A stretch of DNA of 64,000 bases from Saccoglossus kowalevskii. Its lineage: Eukaryota > Hemichordata > Enteropneusta > Harrimaniidae. The stretch lies in assembly GCF_000003605.2 (NCBI RefSeq), contig NW_003119425.1, forward strand, positions 573,666 through 637,665. The letters are read 5' to 3'. A model generated the notes under the pieces. It made no database searches. It was not told the DNA's origin and worked only from the letters and a program-made list of their open reading frames with translations. The position numbers were made by a program, and so were the translations under genes. Positions 49,463 to 61,568 of this stretch are shown in pieces (positions within the stretch are counted from its first letter, which is position 1; each line of letters begins with the position of its first letter).

Positions 49463-49852
49463 TTGTCATTGACGATTCACGACACTCTCAGTGAATGGTA
49501 TGCTAACACAGGTATCGCATGCGCAGACAAATCAAAGAAATGTACTCCACGTGTATATACTCTAACTGAGGCGTCCGTGTGCATACACGGATGTCTTCAT
49601 GTGCGGGTGCGTTTGATGAGGTACACGCGCATAGTTGTTGAAATAAGCAACCAAGCTGACGACCGCCGCGATCAGCCGAGATTACACGACATTATAGGGA
49701 TTACCCGCGGTCGCCCCACAAACGATGCCAATTGGAAGGCGACCGAGGGCATTGTTGATGCGGGAGTTATCATTGATTTACGGATCACAGTCATCTTTAA
49801 AGCCGACCGATTCTTCGCTAACTCACCTACACAGCTCGCATTTTATATATGA
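49463..49852 (+). other. unassigned 129-codon open frame, likely chance
   Basis: The frame opens at a TTG and has no ATG near its start. It is cysteine- and arginine-containing in its first half and includes HDIIGITRGRPTND and VDAGVIIDLRITVIFKADRF later. It is GC-richer than its surroundings. No domain is recognised. It could be an internal exon or chance. Confidence 0.15.
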
Positions 49853-50242
49853 GATATTTTAGTATCTTTATAAAAAAAAATATTAAAGTGAGCCACACAA
49901 CGGTAGTAGAGCATATACAGTTACAGGAATTCGATGAGCGAAAATACGAAACTGTGCATCTTTATGTTCGACTGTACTAGTTGATATGTGTTCCTATGGT
50001 GGAACTCAAGGAACAGGACACGAATTTGGCACGCAATATGAGGCAATTACTCCCTCTGCATGTGCCTAATTGCCTTGCATTTCCGAATTAGTTCGCTGAC
50101 GCCGCTCGGTTCTCGATTATGTCCATACATAGTTGAATTTCAAATTTCTACAGTGAAGATTATGTGGTCGTAGCACGGGCGTAACCAGGGATTTATTATT
50201 AATGCTAACTTCCTTAAATCTGCAATAATGTTAAACACAGTA

Positions 50243-50620
50243 TCAGCAATTAATTTGTCCGCACCAGCCTATGTCAACGTTGACCTGGGTCGGCTGTTGA
50301 CCCGTAGCATGGGGCGAACTGATTTGACCCGGCATGAGGCGTATCAGTAATCTGCATTCGCTGTATAAACCAGCAACGATATCTTGAGTTGATGATCGAT
50401 CGCGAGGCCAACAACCTTGGCCGTTGAATCTCCGAACACATAAAAAAACTGAAAGCCAGCGTGTCGAATCAACACAAGTTGACTGTGGGCTTTCGAATTC
50501 CGTAAATGCATTCGTATTTGCATATAGGCGGTCATCTGTCATCAGCTTTTTAGTATTTTGACCTCTAGTAAGCACATTGGTGATTTGCATGAAGTATTTT
50601 ATTTTTAAACTACTACGCAT
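50243..50620 (-). other. unassigned 125-codon open frame
   Basis: The frame begins with an ATG on the minus strand. A second frame in the same stretch (50535 to 50344) reads GFQFFYVFGDSTAKVVGLAI and looks equally coding-like, so one of the two is spurious. The patch is GC-richer than the surroundings and could hold a decayed coding fragment. I recognise no family. Confidence 0.17.
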
Positions 50621-51487
50621 TTTTTTTCAAAATAGATTATAGTATTTCTAAATATGGCTCTTTTGATTTACCGACCAAAAAAAAACATAGTTGAACTCTG
50701 GTGAACTTGCCCTTAGATATTTAATATTATTTCCTTTATCATAGGTTGCTTCAATATGAATATGCATTGTCATAATTAATTTTGAATACAAACAAGTTTT
50801 TGAGTTGAAACAACAGTGGAGAAGCAGTCTACCGAATGTTCTTGATAAATGTAAATATCTTACAAAACATTGGTGCCTAATTTGTTTAATTATTTTAATG
50901 GACATAATTTCCAGCTTTATACAAAGTAATTCAGATATTTTAGTATGAAAACAAATGCCTCATCTCAGAACAAAAGTGATGAATTTAGACGTGAATAGAT
51001 TCATAAAACATGCAAGATAACAGAAAATCCAAGTATGTTGTACAGGTGTTAATTAATGATTCACTGAGACAAATATAAACTGCCTTATTATATTCACTGT
51101 GCGGCTACTTTAATATTTGCAAAGTAAAAAAACGCCCTCTATGAATAGCTATCATGTTGCAAGCTCTGCTTTGTATGCAAATCAACTTAAATGGTTAGTT
51201 GGTGTCCAGTGGAGAGAGAAGTCAACAGTACTGTTGCCTCCTGGGAATCGTCTTCAAACACTGCCATTTTGTTTTTGAAGTGCGTTTTTTAATTTGTATT
51301 ATAACAACTCTATCATTTTGTTCTAACAGCTGAAACAAATTCCTGTGAATTTTCATTTGTCAAATGAATTGTTTGTCAAATACAGAATACATATTTTTTG
51401 AGTACAATTTTCTTTTTAAAATGTGGATGCAACGTTTTGCTTTTTATGTATTTTTTTATGTATTGTTTTTGATTTGATAACTTTGAA

Positions 51488-51745
51488 CTAAACATATTTT
51501 CTATTAGCTTTAGATCTTGATCGCAGTTTGGCAGCCAGTTCATATGAGTGCTTATATTGATTTTCTGGCATCTTGTTTTCTGTAAAGATTTCATTGGTAG
51601 GTTTGCAAATGTGTATCAGACTGTGCAAAAACTCTCTCCATGAGTTGGTTTTGAAACCCAGTCTAGTATTCCCATGGTATTTGGGAGATACATTACCAAC
51701 GATATTATCAAAAGATAAATAATTTGCTTCATTGAACACGTACAA
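51488..51745 (-). other. unassigned 85-codon open frame, possible decayed CDS
   Basis: It starts with ATG and reads MYVFNEANYLSFDNIVGNVS, then KYHGNTRLGFKTNSWREFLH, then a lysine/glutamate-rich tail with MPENQYKHSYELAAKLRSRS. The composition is protein-like despite AT-rich DNA. Overlapping minus frames at 51376-51594 and 51616-51819 could be the same relic after frameshifts. I do not recognise the family. Confidence 0.25.
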
Positions 51746-52065
51746 CGATGCATATTTCCACTGAGATCAGTGACCTTTGAATGTGTATCACCAGTGATCA
51801 GCCAAGTAGAAACAGTCAAAATATTTTATCAGATTTTCTCAATTTTTGCATGATATTTTCATACACGACATCTTTTGTTCATACTCAGAGGAGACTTTAT
51901 ACTGACGAAGTCATTGTGTACACATTAACAATTATTAACGATGACGACGACAACAAGGACAGAAAATTTCCCCTTAATATTTCTCTTCTATCTTTGACGG
52001 TACGGGCAAGGTAAAAACAGTTCTTGCTATCCAGGGTATCAAAATCGAGCCAAAGTACGAACTAC

Positions 52066-52066
<1 letters not shown>

Positions 52067-52144
<78 letters not shown>

Positions 52145-52188
52145 TAATAATAATCATAATCATAATCATAATCATAATAATCATAATT
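52067..52188. repeat. (AAT)n microsatellite grading into (ATCATA)n
   Basis: Pure AAT units run to about 52153, with one phase break near 52140. ATCATA hexamers follow to 52188. The reverse-strand tyrosine/isoleucine/methionine frame is an artefact. Confidence 0.95.
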
Positions 52189-52189
52189 A

Positions 52190-53355
52190 TCGTATAGAGA
52201 TTACACTGACCGGGCAGTGTATAACGATTCATTGTCGCCCGCTCTGACATGAAAATCTAATAATGCTAGCTTTCAGTAATAGGAGATATAGTTTCGAACT
52301 CAATCAGCAAAACACATGAACCACCGTGCAACGATATATTATTTTCACATTCCCGACTGATCAAATTAGTGTCACGGTGTAGTCCTTATCTTGCGTGTTA
52401 TTATTAAAAATGTGCCAGATAAGCATGGCATTCGGGGGCAGATTGTCAACGTTTTAAATGCATGATATAAATTAAGAAAACATATGTCGTTTTGGTCAAT
52501 AACATAATTGGCATAGTCTTCGTTTTGCCTTGTGGTAATACAGTGATATGTTTGGAATTGGTCGCAACATGCCGTACCTGATTTCAGACGATATACATTT
52601 TATTTTCATAGGTAATAATTTGTGAAGAGGGCTTTTATCTATAAATAAATTGATGATTTGTGTTGTCTCCCCTTCTTAACCGACATGAAGTGTCAATGGT
52701 GGTTTGCGCGCAAGGAAACGGTCGACACGTGAGATCTACGCGTTTAAGCGTCTCCCACACGTTGTTATAACGCGGGGGATTTAAATCGGTTCATATTATA
52801 ATTCTATAATCATTTATAGTTGTTGTTTTTTCGCAATTGTCATGGATGAACCACATTGATGGTTGGAAATGCTTTTCATGAAAAATCACTCCTGGTATAA
52901 AATAAAATATTTACTAAATATGTACGTGACATTCATTGATAGGAATTACAGGGGATAAAACACATCGTGGCTAGTACAATAAGGAAGCTATTTTGAAATT
53001 GGGTTCTGAGGTTCTGCAAAGTTGATTCTGAGTTCTGAAAAGTATACACTACCGATCGAATACATTTGGTACAACTTGTGAATCAGAAATCAGGACTTCA
53101 TGAATCTGAATCTGAATTTAACAGAATCAATTATTCTGAGCATGCTCAGTTGCTCTGTCAGTGTGGTAGTGAGAGGTAATTTTGGATGAAAATCTTGAAA
53201 AAGACCCACTTAGGATTTTCAGATCTGGAAAAAAAAATTACGTGCATATGTAACGCAGACTTGTTCATCAACCTGCCAAGTTTTTATTGACATCTGCTGC
53301 AGAGTCTCTGAGAAAATGTGAGAGATAACTTGAAAATGAGAAAGAAAACAAAACT
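52190..53355. other. no gene seen
   Basis: A low-complexity patch of TTCTGAG and GAATCTGAA words lies at about 53005-53145. Nothing else is supported. Confidence 0.45.
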
Positions 53356-53360
53356 AGTAC

Positions 53361-53389
53361 TTCCCTTTCAGGCTTCGCCTGAACGGGGA
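53361..53389. repeat. hairpin (TTCAGGC / GCCTGAA stem)
   Basis: TTCAGGC and GCCTGAA are exact reverse complements around a TTC loop. A weaker outer stem pairs TTCCC with GGGGA. It resembles a short transposon-end stem-loop, but no second end is seen. Confidence 0.6.
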
Positions 53390-53399
53390 CTAATAGTTA

Positions 53400-56300
53400 C
53401 CGGTCAGGTTTCGAGTAAAGTGGGGCTGAAATTCACAAAGTCGAATTAAGTTATTCGAACATCTTCACTTTGCATATTCATCAACATGCATGAATAATAT
53501 AATGAGAGTAATTGAGCGAATAATGGAATGTTTGTAGAGCGCAGAGTATCGATTTCTACGCCAGTCGCACAATATATAATGGGGTAGATAAGTCAGATCT
53601 CTAGAATCAACTTGCTGATGGACTTCAAGTGTGTTTTCCTTTCATTATTCGAGTACTTTGCATTGGACGAGTTCGTCCTCGCCGCTGTCACGTCAGATTT
53701 GCAGTTTAATCATTCTCGCGAATTGCAGTATTTCACTTACAGCAATTCTAATATACAGATGTAAATGGAATCATATATCGCATTACATCCAATAACCTAG
53801 GGGGCCGGGAGTGGTCCTCTCAACATCTGAATACAGTTGGGTAGTAAATTAGAGATGAAATTATGATTGAATGTATATGTAAACACGGCATGTCAGACTG
53901 TTGGCATTTAGAACTTGAACGAGTTAATGAAGGACCGTTACTATACAACAAGTACCACCACTTGTGACGCTGCGTGAAAAATCGCTATGGAAACATTGCA
54001 AATAGGGTATAAGTAGAATTGATGTTTGGAATGCTGAACTTGGCGTAATTACTTTTTGCAGAGTGGTTGTAAGTAAACATTCTCACTTGTAGCTCATATG
54101 AATGCACGCGTCACTGTTCAAATTAATTCTACTTTTTCGTGTTGTTATTTTATCCCTGTCGTCATTTATAAGCGTCATCATAGACTTGGTTGACCTCACA
54201 AGGACACGTGTGCGTGTTTCGCTGATTACTATTTCCAAACACAGACGTCCACAGTCTGTGGTTTACTTCTCAGATGTATGTCAGGGATGACATAGTGGTG
54301 AAAGGCGGAGCCGAGTTACTGATCGAATCTGTCACTTTTTCGCTGCGCACATTTCAAGGATTATTTAATGGTGCCTCGTATTTTGTAACTGGACCTAGCC
54401 GTGATTGATTGATTGATTGATTGATCGACTGGCCATCATTTATATGAGATATGTTGTATACCATTACGTGACAGTGGTGTATATCATTCACAGCTGAAAT
54501 ACACGCAGAGAAAGCCAAATTCCAATAACTCATAATAATGGCAATTGGAAGTTTCTTTTGAAAACAATATCGCTAAAAAGGTTACATTAATATTTCTACC
54601 AATCGCTGGCCCTGACAGCAAATGCGCGTTCACGAGCGCGCTTAAATGTCACGCATTTTTATCGTAAATTAGCATATGATTTGTAAGTTTAACTCCATGA
54701 AAATCATAAGTCTTTTTGGTACTAGGAGGTGGTCACGTGATAAAATTAGTATCACTCGGTATCACTAGTTCATAGAGCTGGTTGGTACGGGTTGATAAAT
54801 ACGAGCATATGATGACGTGACTCGTATCAGCCAGCTTCGCGAATAAGTTATATCAGGTGAAAACCTCATAGAATTATGAATATGTACGGGGCTAGCCTAC
54901 AGTGTTACTACAACTTATGGATATAATTGCCACAATATTGACGTTTACGCCGTTCTATAATACTTTACCTTTCTAAAAACCGTGTGCTCAATAAATCAAC
55001 TATTCCAAAGACCACGTGATTGACATCCCCGCATAACGGACCGCTTGGTGGCGCGGTTAGCATTGTCAATTCAGTCGAAAGGCGAACCCATATTACGATA
55101 ATACGCTGAACTTAATGTTAATTTGTAAATATACTACAGACTTACGCTTTATGGGCTTGTTATGAAGTTCATCAGTATTCTGCTCCGGCACTAAGAGCCG
55201 TAGAACGATGCCCGCATCTCTCAGACGAATCGTGTGTCAATAAAAGCAGCAATTATCGCAGTTAAATAGTCATGTGCGGCGGTCACATGTTAGTTAGGGT
55301 TCAATGGTCATAGGTCGTTGATCGCGTATCCAATCGCTACACGATAATAATTGAATACTAGTTAGAAGTTTTAGCCCATGTAGAAGCACCCAGACTCGGT
55401 CTGATAAAATCCCAGATTTGGATAATAAATAAATGCACCCCTCGCAAGGTAAGATGGTGTGCATAGACAAGTAGCTGCAATATGCCATCTATGAGAGGGG
55501 CATACGGTACGGGAGTAATGACTCGGATGCAGTGCCACGAGAATTGCAGGTCACAGGTGCAACTACGTATAAACTGTGGAATTTATTATTTAGCACGCTC
55601 GGGAAAATGTTTGCCTGGAACTCATATGATTATGGCCACATTGTTTATATTGAAATGTTGCAAAGAGCGATTGTGGTAATTCGATTGAGGTTGAATTCTA
55701 CTTTCCATGTCTGAACAACATATTTGGTGGACGCCTGGTTGCTGCATGAATAAATAACAAAATACATGGGCATACAAGACAGACGAGACAATAATGACAT
55801 TTTTATGTCGAGAACTGTCTTCTGACACTTTTTTTTTCAATATTGCAGCTGGAATTACTCTTCGTTCCGGGTTTCGTTCCGGCAGCTTATTCCTATTTAG
55901 AACTTTTCTTAGGAAGAGCCTCGTTATCAAACAGCAATGGCCGCGGTGAAAGGTAATTTGCACGCCTTGTCCCTAGAGTATTACATACTTATGAATTTAA
56001 CACCTATCAGCAATTGGACCTTTTTATTTTTAATTTAACGTTACTGAATAAAAACGAGAAATATTCCTTAATAATTTTGAGTTTATGGAGCAAGTATAAA
56101 TAGAATGGCGTGGATTAGATACGCCCTACATGGGATTGAAACCTTAATATAGCCCCAAAGAGAATTGCTCATAAAAATCGAAATAGCACTCAGATTGGTG
56201 AAATGATAGATTGCCGCTGGAGACTTAATATATAATGAGAAATTGGAATCTGAATCATAACTGTCAGTGAGTATTATTATCACATGGCTTCTTTCACTTA

Positions 56301-57914
56301 TCACTCTGACGTCATTATTTGGGCATGCAGTTTTTAGCTGGTGTGCTTGCGCTATGGCGCTATGACCTTTAAAGTACGGTAGTCGTCGCGCCGCGTCACG
56401 TTCGGTATGGTACTCTTAGCAACGTACACAACGCGTGTAAAATACGTTGTTTATTTACGTGAAATTCAAACACGCACTGAGCGACGACCACCGCGCTTTA
56501 AAATCCTGTACCAAATTTGCATCTTGTTTTTTTTTATTATTAGTTATAAGTTCAGATAAATTCCATCCAGTTAATATCTATTTGTTTTTCCCCTTTAATC
56601 TATCTTGGTAATTGTTCAAATTTAACCTTGTTAAACATATCAAATTATATATTTGAATGTCAATGTGAAAAAACGCTTACTGGAAACAGCTCTCCATATA
56701 GTAGTTCAAGCAGCTGAGTAAATTGAAGGCGATGGGTAAACAATTTATGGCGAGAAATCGCTCATGAAAAAATATTAGCTTACATGGAATATGTCCAAAT
56801 TTTGACGCCGATGAGAACTGTTGATCTGTGCAGTCGAGACAGCTGAGTGTATATACACTACAGCGGCGTGAAAAAATATGCTATAGACTGTGGATGATTG
56901 GATCGAAACCCGTGAATGCTTACTGACCTTGATATTCAGGGAAACCTGCTTATCGACTTGATAGATGATAAGATAGTATCAACGATGTAATCAGTTCCGA
57001 AAAGTAATAAGTTATTACAATACGCTGTTCAGCACTGCTTAATGAATGAGGTGTATAATATTAATACACCTCCTAGTCCGATCAGCCAATCAGACTCGCG
57101 CATTTGCCGACCGGTATTATGGAGTAGTATCCCGGCGTTTGCGTTTGTGTATACGTTGCGCAGTGATATAAAAATGGTTGCTTTCACGCCGACGTTTTTT
57201 TGCAGCTGCTTTGGCCCAGGCTATATTACACTAAATTTGCTGGCGTCATATAACCATGTTAAGTGTTTCTATTATATTTATTGTGTTTAATTTCAGGTTG
57301 AGTGACTACAGTTTGCTGTTGCTTGTCTGTGTGCGTGCGTGTCATACGCAACGGTAGTGGCTTCTAAAATATTTACCCTATAAAATCATATATGTAACAG
57401 TAATTTTGGCATAAGCTTAGACAAGTTTCAGTAGGAATTGTTGGGTTCTTATCTTTGACTAACCTTGTGCCAAAATGTTATGAAATAGTCCAGATCCATC
57501 TGTGTTAGTATAATTGTTGCACAAAATTAGAGAGAGAAAAAAACAGCATCGGTTCAACTTTAGAACGCTTTTGTCGTCTCGTCGTGTTTGACGTGGGTCC
57601 CATGCGATGTATACGAGAGTGTGTGAAATGTTTATTTCCATGGAATTCAAACGCATGCTCCGCAACGACTGTAGACTTTTAATGCAAGCAGAACTATTTA
57701 CCAACGAATATTGTACTTTACGGACACGCGGAGATGGTATAAACTTTATCACGTTTTAAACTCAACCAATCACAAAAAAAATACAACATGAGATACATTC
57801 TAATTGCGACTTCTAATAATCGTCAATGTTTGGGTTATATCATATGTCACTCGCAATGAAATCCCAGCACGAATAAACTCACATCGCCCTATTTTATTCT
57901 CTCCAATTACCGGC
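53400..57914. other. no gene seen; (GATT)n at 54403-54425
   Basis: A short tetranucleotide run lies at 54403-54425. Several open frames of 60-113 codons occur, the longest on the minus strand at 55622-55963. All lack recognisable motifs. Confidence 0.45.
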
Positions 57915-57927
57915 GGGGGGGGGGGGG
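57915..57927 (+). repeat. poly-G tract (13 G)
   Basis: An unbroken G run flanked by GGC and CGCC makes a locally very GC-rich spot. Confidence 0.95.
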
Positions 57928-58377
57928 CGCCGCACACCGTTCCACCATTGTATCGGAGTGCGCTGTATGTTCGGCCTAATTACCCAGGCAAGGCGAGTTG
58001 GCAAATATAGGACGACAACTGACGAGACTGAGAGACACATCTTATATTCATTATTCTTTTGACGTTACAATGTGGTCAATGATTGCACGCCATATGTTAT
58101 TTTTTATTAGGAATCCTTGAATCCGTGTGCTTTTATCGATGATCACGATGCATATTGCTATCGGTGATGTTGTTATCCCTCGCGATTTTATTAAGATAAT
58201 ATACGGTTACCATTGAAGCTCATCCACGATTACGGTAGTTCGGGTCTTACTTACAATTAAATGTAAGTTCTACCCACCTACTTTTAATTTACATTATAAA
58301 TTTACATTTTAACAAGGTCATGAGTAAAATTACTGTATATTATAATTATAAGCCTGGATTATTGGCCACATCCCAAC

Positions 58378-58569
58378 TCAATGATGATTAGATCCTATGA
58401 ACTCACGAGATTCTCGAGAGTACGATTGCTCTAATATAACAACACGGCGGTAGAGGCAAGACCCAATCTCATATCGGTATGACCATCATCAGTCCAGATA
58501 CATGACCCGGCCATAAGGTTCTAATTCCTCCTCAAACTCCTCTATGTGTTTCTGATAGTAGAATCTGAA
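58378..58569 (-). pseudogene. possible decayed coding fragment with two adjacent stops
   Basis: A minus-strand frame between bounding stops reads YYQKHIEEFEEELEPYGRV and MYLD, then TGA TGA, then WSYRYEIGSCLYRRVVILEQ and SYSRESREFIGSNHH. The acidic helix followed by YGRV, and the later YEIGSC with SRESRE, loosely resemble the RRM helix and second zinc finger of U2AF1-type splicing factors. The intervening RRM core is absent and the CCCH cysteines are mostly missing. This is a by-eye resemblance and could be coincidence. Confidence 0.15.
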
Positions 58570-59067
58570 TCATTGTAATTATGTGTCGACACACCGAATC
58601 ACGTACGTTATAAAATGCTAGCTGAATTAACGCCTAACATACGTGTCAGCCACCGAGGAACAAAAGTTTCAGTTAATGGCTAAACAATGATTGTACAACA
58701 TGACTTATGGTATCGCCGTCCTTGCATGTTTGTAGTATCCGTGCGAATGCATATGCTCCATTACTGACAAGAGAGGAAAGCTAAAATTAAAACTGATTAA
58801 AAAAAGATAGCTAAAACTAGACCGTGTCTAGACCGTTACGGGAATATTTAAAGATACATTTCCTGAATCTTGTTTTCTAAACAAAACATGCCGTCAAATC
58901 AAGCACCGAGGTAATTATGTGATCACTATGGCAACAGAAGACTACATGAGAGACAACACAAATTTAGTGCTTATCAGCTCGGTGGTTCTCGGGATCAATT
59001 CACTTTAACAACACGTTTAAGGATACATAGAGGATAACTCATGAGTAAACCTATAATATCAGTATTA

Positions 59068-59221
59068 TTAAGGCGGGGGAGTCGCCACCCGCGCATGGTC
59101 ATATCGTGTCACTGTTTACAAACAAGCAACTACCCATGAGCCTTTGCGTTTTTAGCGTGTGTTGTTATGTCGCTTAGGACTCAATTCCGGCACGTGCACA
59201 GGTGATGACCTCCCGTTTTAA
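59068..59221. mobile_element. TTAA-flanked MITE, copy D (fullest copy)
   Basis: TTAA lies at both ends (59068-59071 and 59218-59221). The left arm, GGCGGGGGAGTCGCCACC-CGCGCATG, and the reverse complement of the right arm, AACGGGAGGTCATCACC-TGTGCACGTG, form an imperfect terminal inverted repeat. The interior holds blocks shared with copy C (TGTCACTGTTTACAAACAAG) and copy A (GGACTCAATTCCGG). At 154 bp it is the longest copy and best approximates the family. It contains no transposase. Confidence 0.85.
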
Positions 59222-61555
59222 ATGAGTGTAGTACTCTTGATTTGCTCAATACCTTTGATATCCTGTTTAATCCATGTATCCATTTCACTGTTTCGAAGGA
59301 TTTAAAAGTAATACGTAGTGATCAATGTTTCATTGTGAGCGCGTATTCGAGATCGTAAAGCGTTCTAACGCATTTGCATAACTGATCGCCATTAACGAAC
59401 GCCGATTACGGCTAATTTATCCAATTACGAATAAGAAATACAGTTATTATTAGACCCGTTTTTATATATACATATTTACGGTTTGGGATGCATTGACAAC
59501 CAAATTTCTAATTTTGAAGTAATTTCAAACTGTGACCGTTTCACAATCAGTGAGGAATCGGCAAATCAGTGCGCGGAAATGTTGAGGTTGGGAGAAGTTG
59601 TGTTTTAGACGATATCTGAAACTACAGAATGCCTGGATTGTTAATATAATTTAAAGTAGTGCGATATGGCCGGGGAAATGATTTACACCTTTTTGTTTTA
59701 CACTGAACTACTATGATACATAGGATTAATTAAATTAGAACGCATATATCGAGTGTATCATAATATTTACGAAGTACAAATCAGATATTATGATCAAAAT
59801 TTGCTCAAAAAAACGTCACGTATATATATATATATATATTAAACACTACTGAAGTCAATTCGAGACTATGCGAGGCGCGTTAAATAATTGGATATCTAGC
59901 CCTATGAACAAATCACGGTCTGACCAATCAGAAAGTAGCTTCTTTGTTGCCAAGTACACACACCCACCGTGGTCCAAAAGCATGTAGCCGATCTACAAAT
60001 AAGCACTTATACACTCATCCACGATGGATTAAATAATTGAGTGACGTGAGTGATTGAAAAAAAATGCTTAGATATATAAAGGTTACTAAGAAACGATAGG
60101 AAGAAGAATTTATTACCGGCGATAGGCGGCGCTTATCGATGCGAATAAGGTTGCCGCAAGACAGTACAGGGCAATGAAGTACGGCCAGAAAGTATCCAGC
60201 ACACAAATGGTAATGCCGATATCGGGAAACTCAATTAGTGGTTTCGTATTACATGTTTATCTTCCGGGGACGAATTACAGAGTAAAGTGAAGAGGAAATA
60301 CCGCTTTCCTAAACCACTTAGTACGTGATAACACGTGGGTTTTTAAATGATAGCAAAAAGCATCTAACCTTCAATATTTCAAATTCCTATTTCACACATC
60401 TGTGTTTACTTTTTCGATGGTGTATATTGATGGTTGTTTTTATAGATTTAACGTTTAACTTATCACGGTCGCCTTGAAATGCTGATAGATGGAAATGTTA
60501 CAAGTTAAATACAATTTTAGCGCGACTGGCTGCACAGTGCCCTATATCGTGTTTGTTCTCTCTCTCCCAACGCAGGAAGTGCTGAGTATACGCGTCAGGG
60601 AGAGCTCCTTTATCTTTGCTACCTGAAAACAAATCGAGTTCATTTAGTTCGACGTTTCGATTGTTTTAACCCATGTTAACTAAAAAACACAAAAAAATAT
60701 ATAGTCTGTTTATAAGTAGCTTCAGGGTGGGAGGACTGTATTGATTCGAACGCATTACCCTCACTATTATTATAACATTTCGACATTCACACGAGCTTAA
60801 TTAATATTTGCCATATTTGGTAAATTAATCTGATTCAGCTTTAACGTTTTCGTAAGCCCACATAATCACGAATCACCACTGTTACAATATACTCGACTCT
60901 GCGCATATGCACACCTATATAGGTGAATTAATCTGGCAAAAATAAAATGCCCCTCTCCGGTATAATGTTATATCGATAGAATAACCACGTGATGCGGCGT
61001 TCTCGTGCACTCACGAGGGGCAGCCGGCGTTAATTCAGTTCAGTGGTACATGAATTTAAAAAAAAAAAAAAAAAAAGTACATTTCCAAAAGACGCAGGCA
61101 CTACAATGGAAAACAATCATCGTGTTGTTTTGTTTCAGTAGTGTAACGTAAGCAACAACAGTTGTTTTAGATGTGCGGCTGGAATAACAAGCCGCCATGA
61201 CTGAAACTATTGAATTCGATGCTGCTTGCAAAATAAATATCCGCACGCGACGGCAGTGAAGTCAATACAAGTAACCTGAACTAATCTGAGTAGCAATAAC
61301 CGATCAATTACCATATCTTGTAGAAATGAACGATGGAGCTTGAGTTCGTGTTGCCATTATGTCATGATGTTGTGGGAGCGGAGGGACTGTCAATAACCAG
61401 TTTTGACATGGTGTTCGAGCTGTTTCCCAATGAATGTTATAACAGAGTCAAGCGAGTTGTTTTTTCTCTTTTTCCCCAACCAGTGAGAAAGTGCATTGAT
61501 TTTCCATAAATTTAAATGCATTGGTTTCGTAATAGGGGTAAAAAAAAACTATATC
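59222..61555. other. no gene seen; (TA)n at 59821-59839 and A19 at 61058-61076
   Basis: A short TA run and a 19-base poly-A are the only distinct features. The poly-A has no recognisable retroposon body upstream. Confidence 0.45.
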
Positions 61556-61568
61556 GGGGGGGGGGGGG
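61556..61568 (+). repeat. poly-G tract (13 G)
   Basis: This unbroken G run is the fourth G or C homopolymer of at least 11 bases in the window. Confidence 0.95.

Noticed and set aside
52062-52250. Poly-tyrosine minus frame
   Set aside because: It is the translated (AAT)n repeat.
55040-55095. GGTGGCGCGGTTAGC ... GGCGAACCC, tRNA-like words
   Set aside because: The A and B box spacing and arms do not fold as a tRNA on either strand.
55430-55455. AAG-GTAAGAT donor-like site after a short open frame
   Set aside because: The preceding frame is short and the acceptor unclear. A chance donor is likely.
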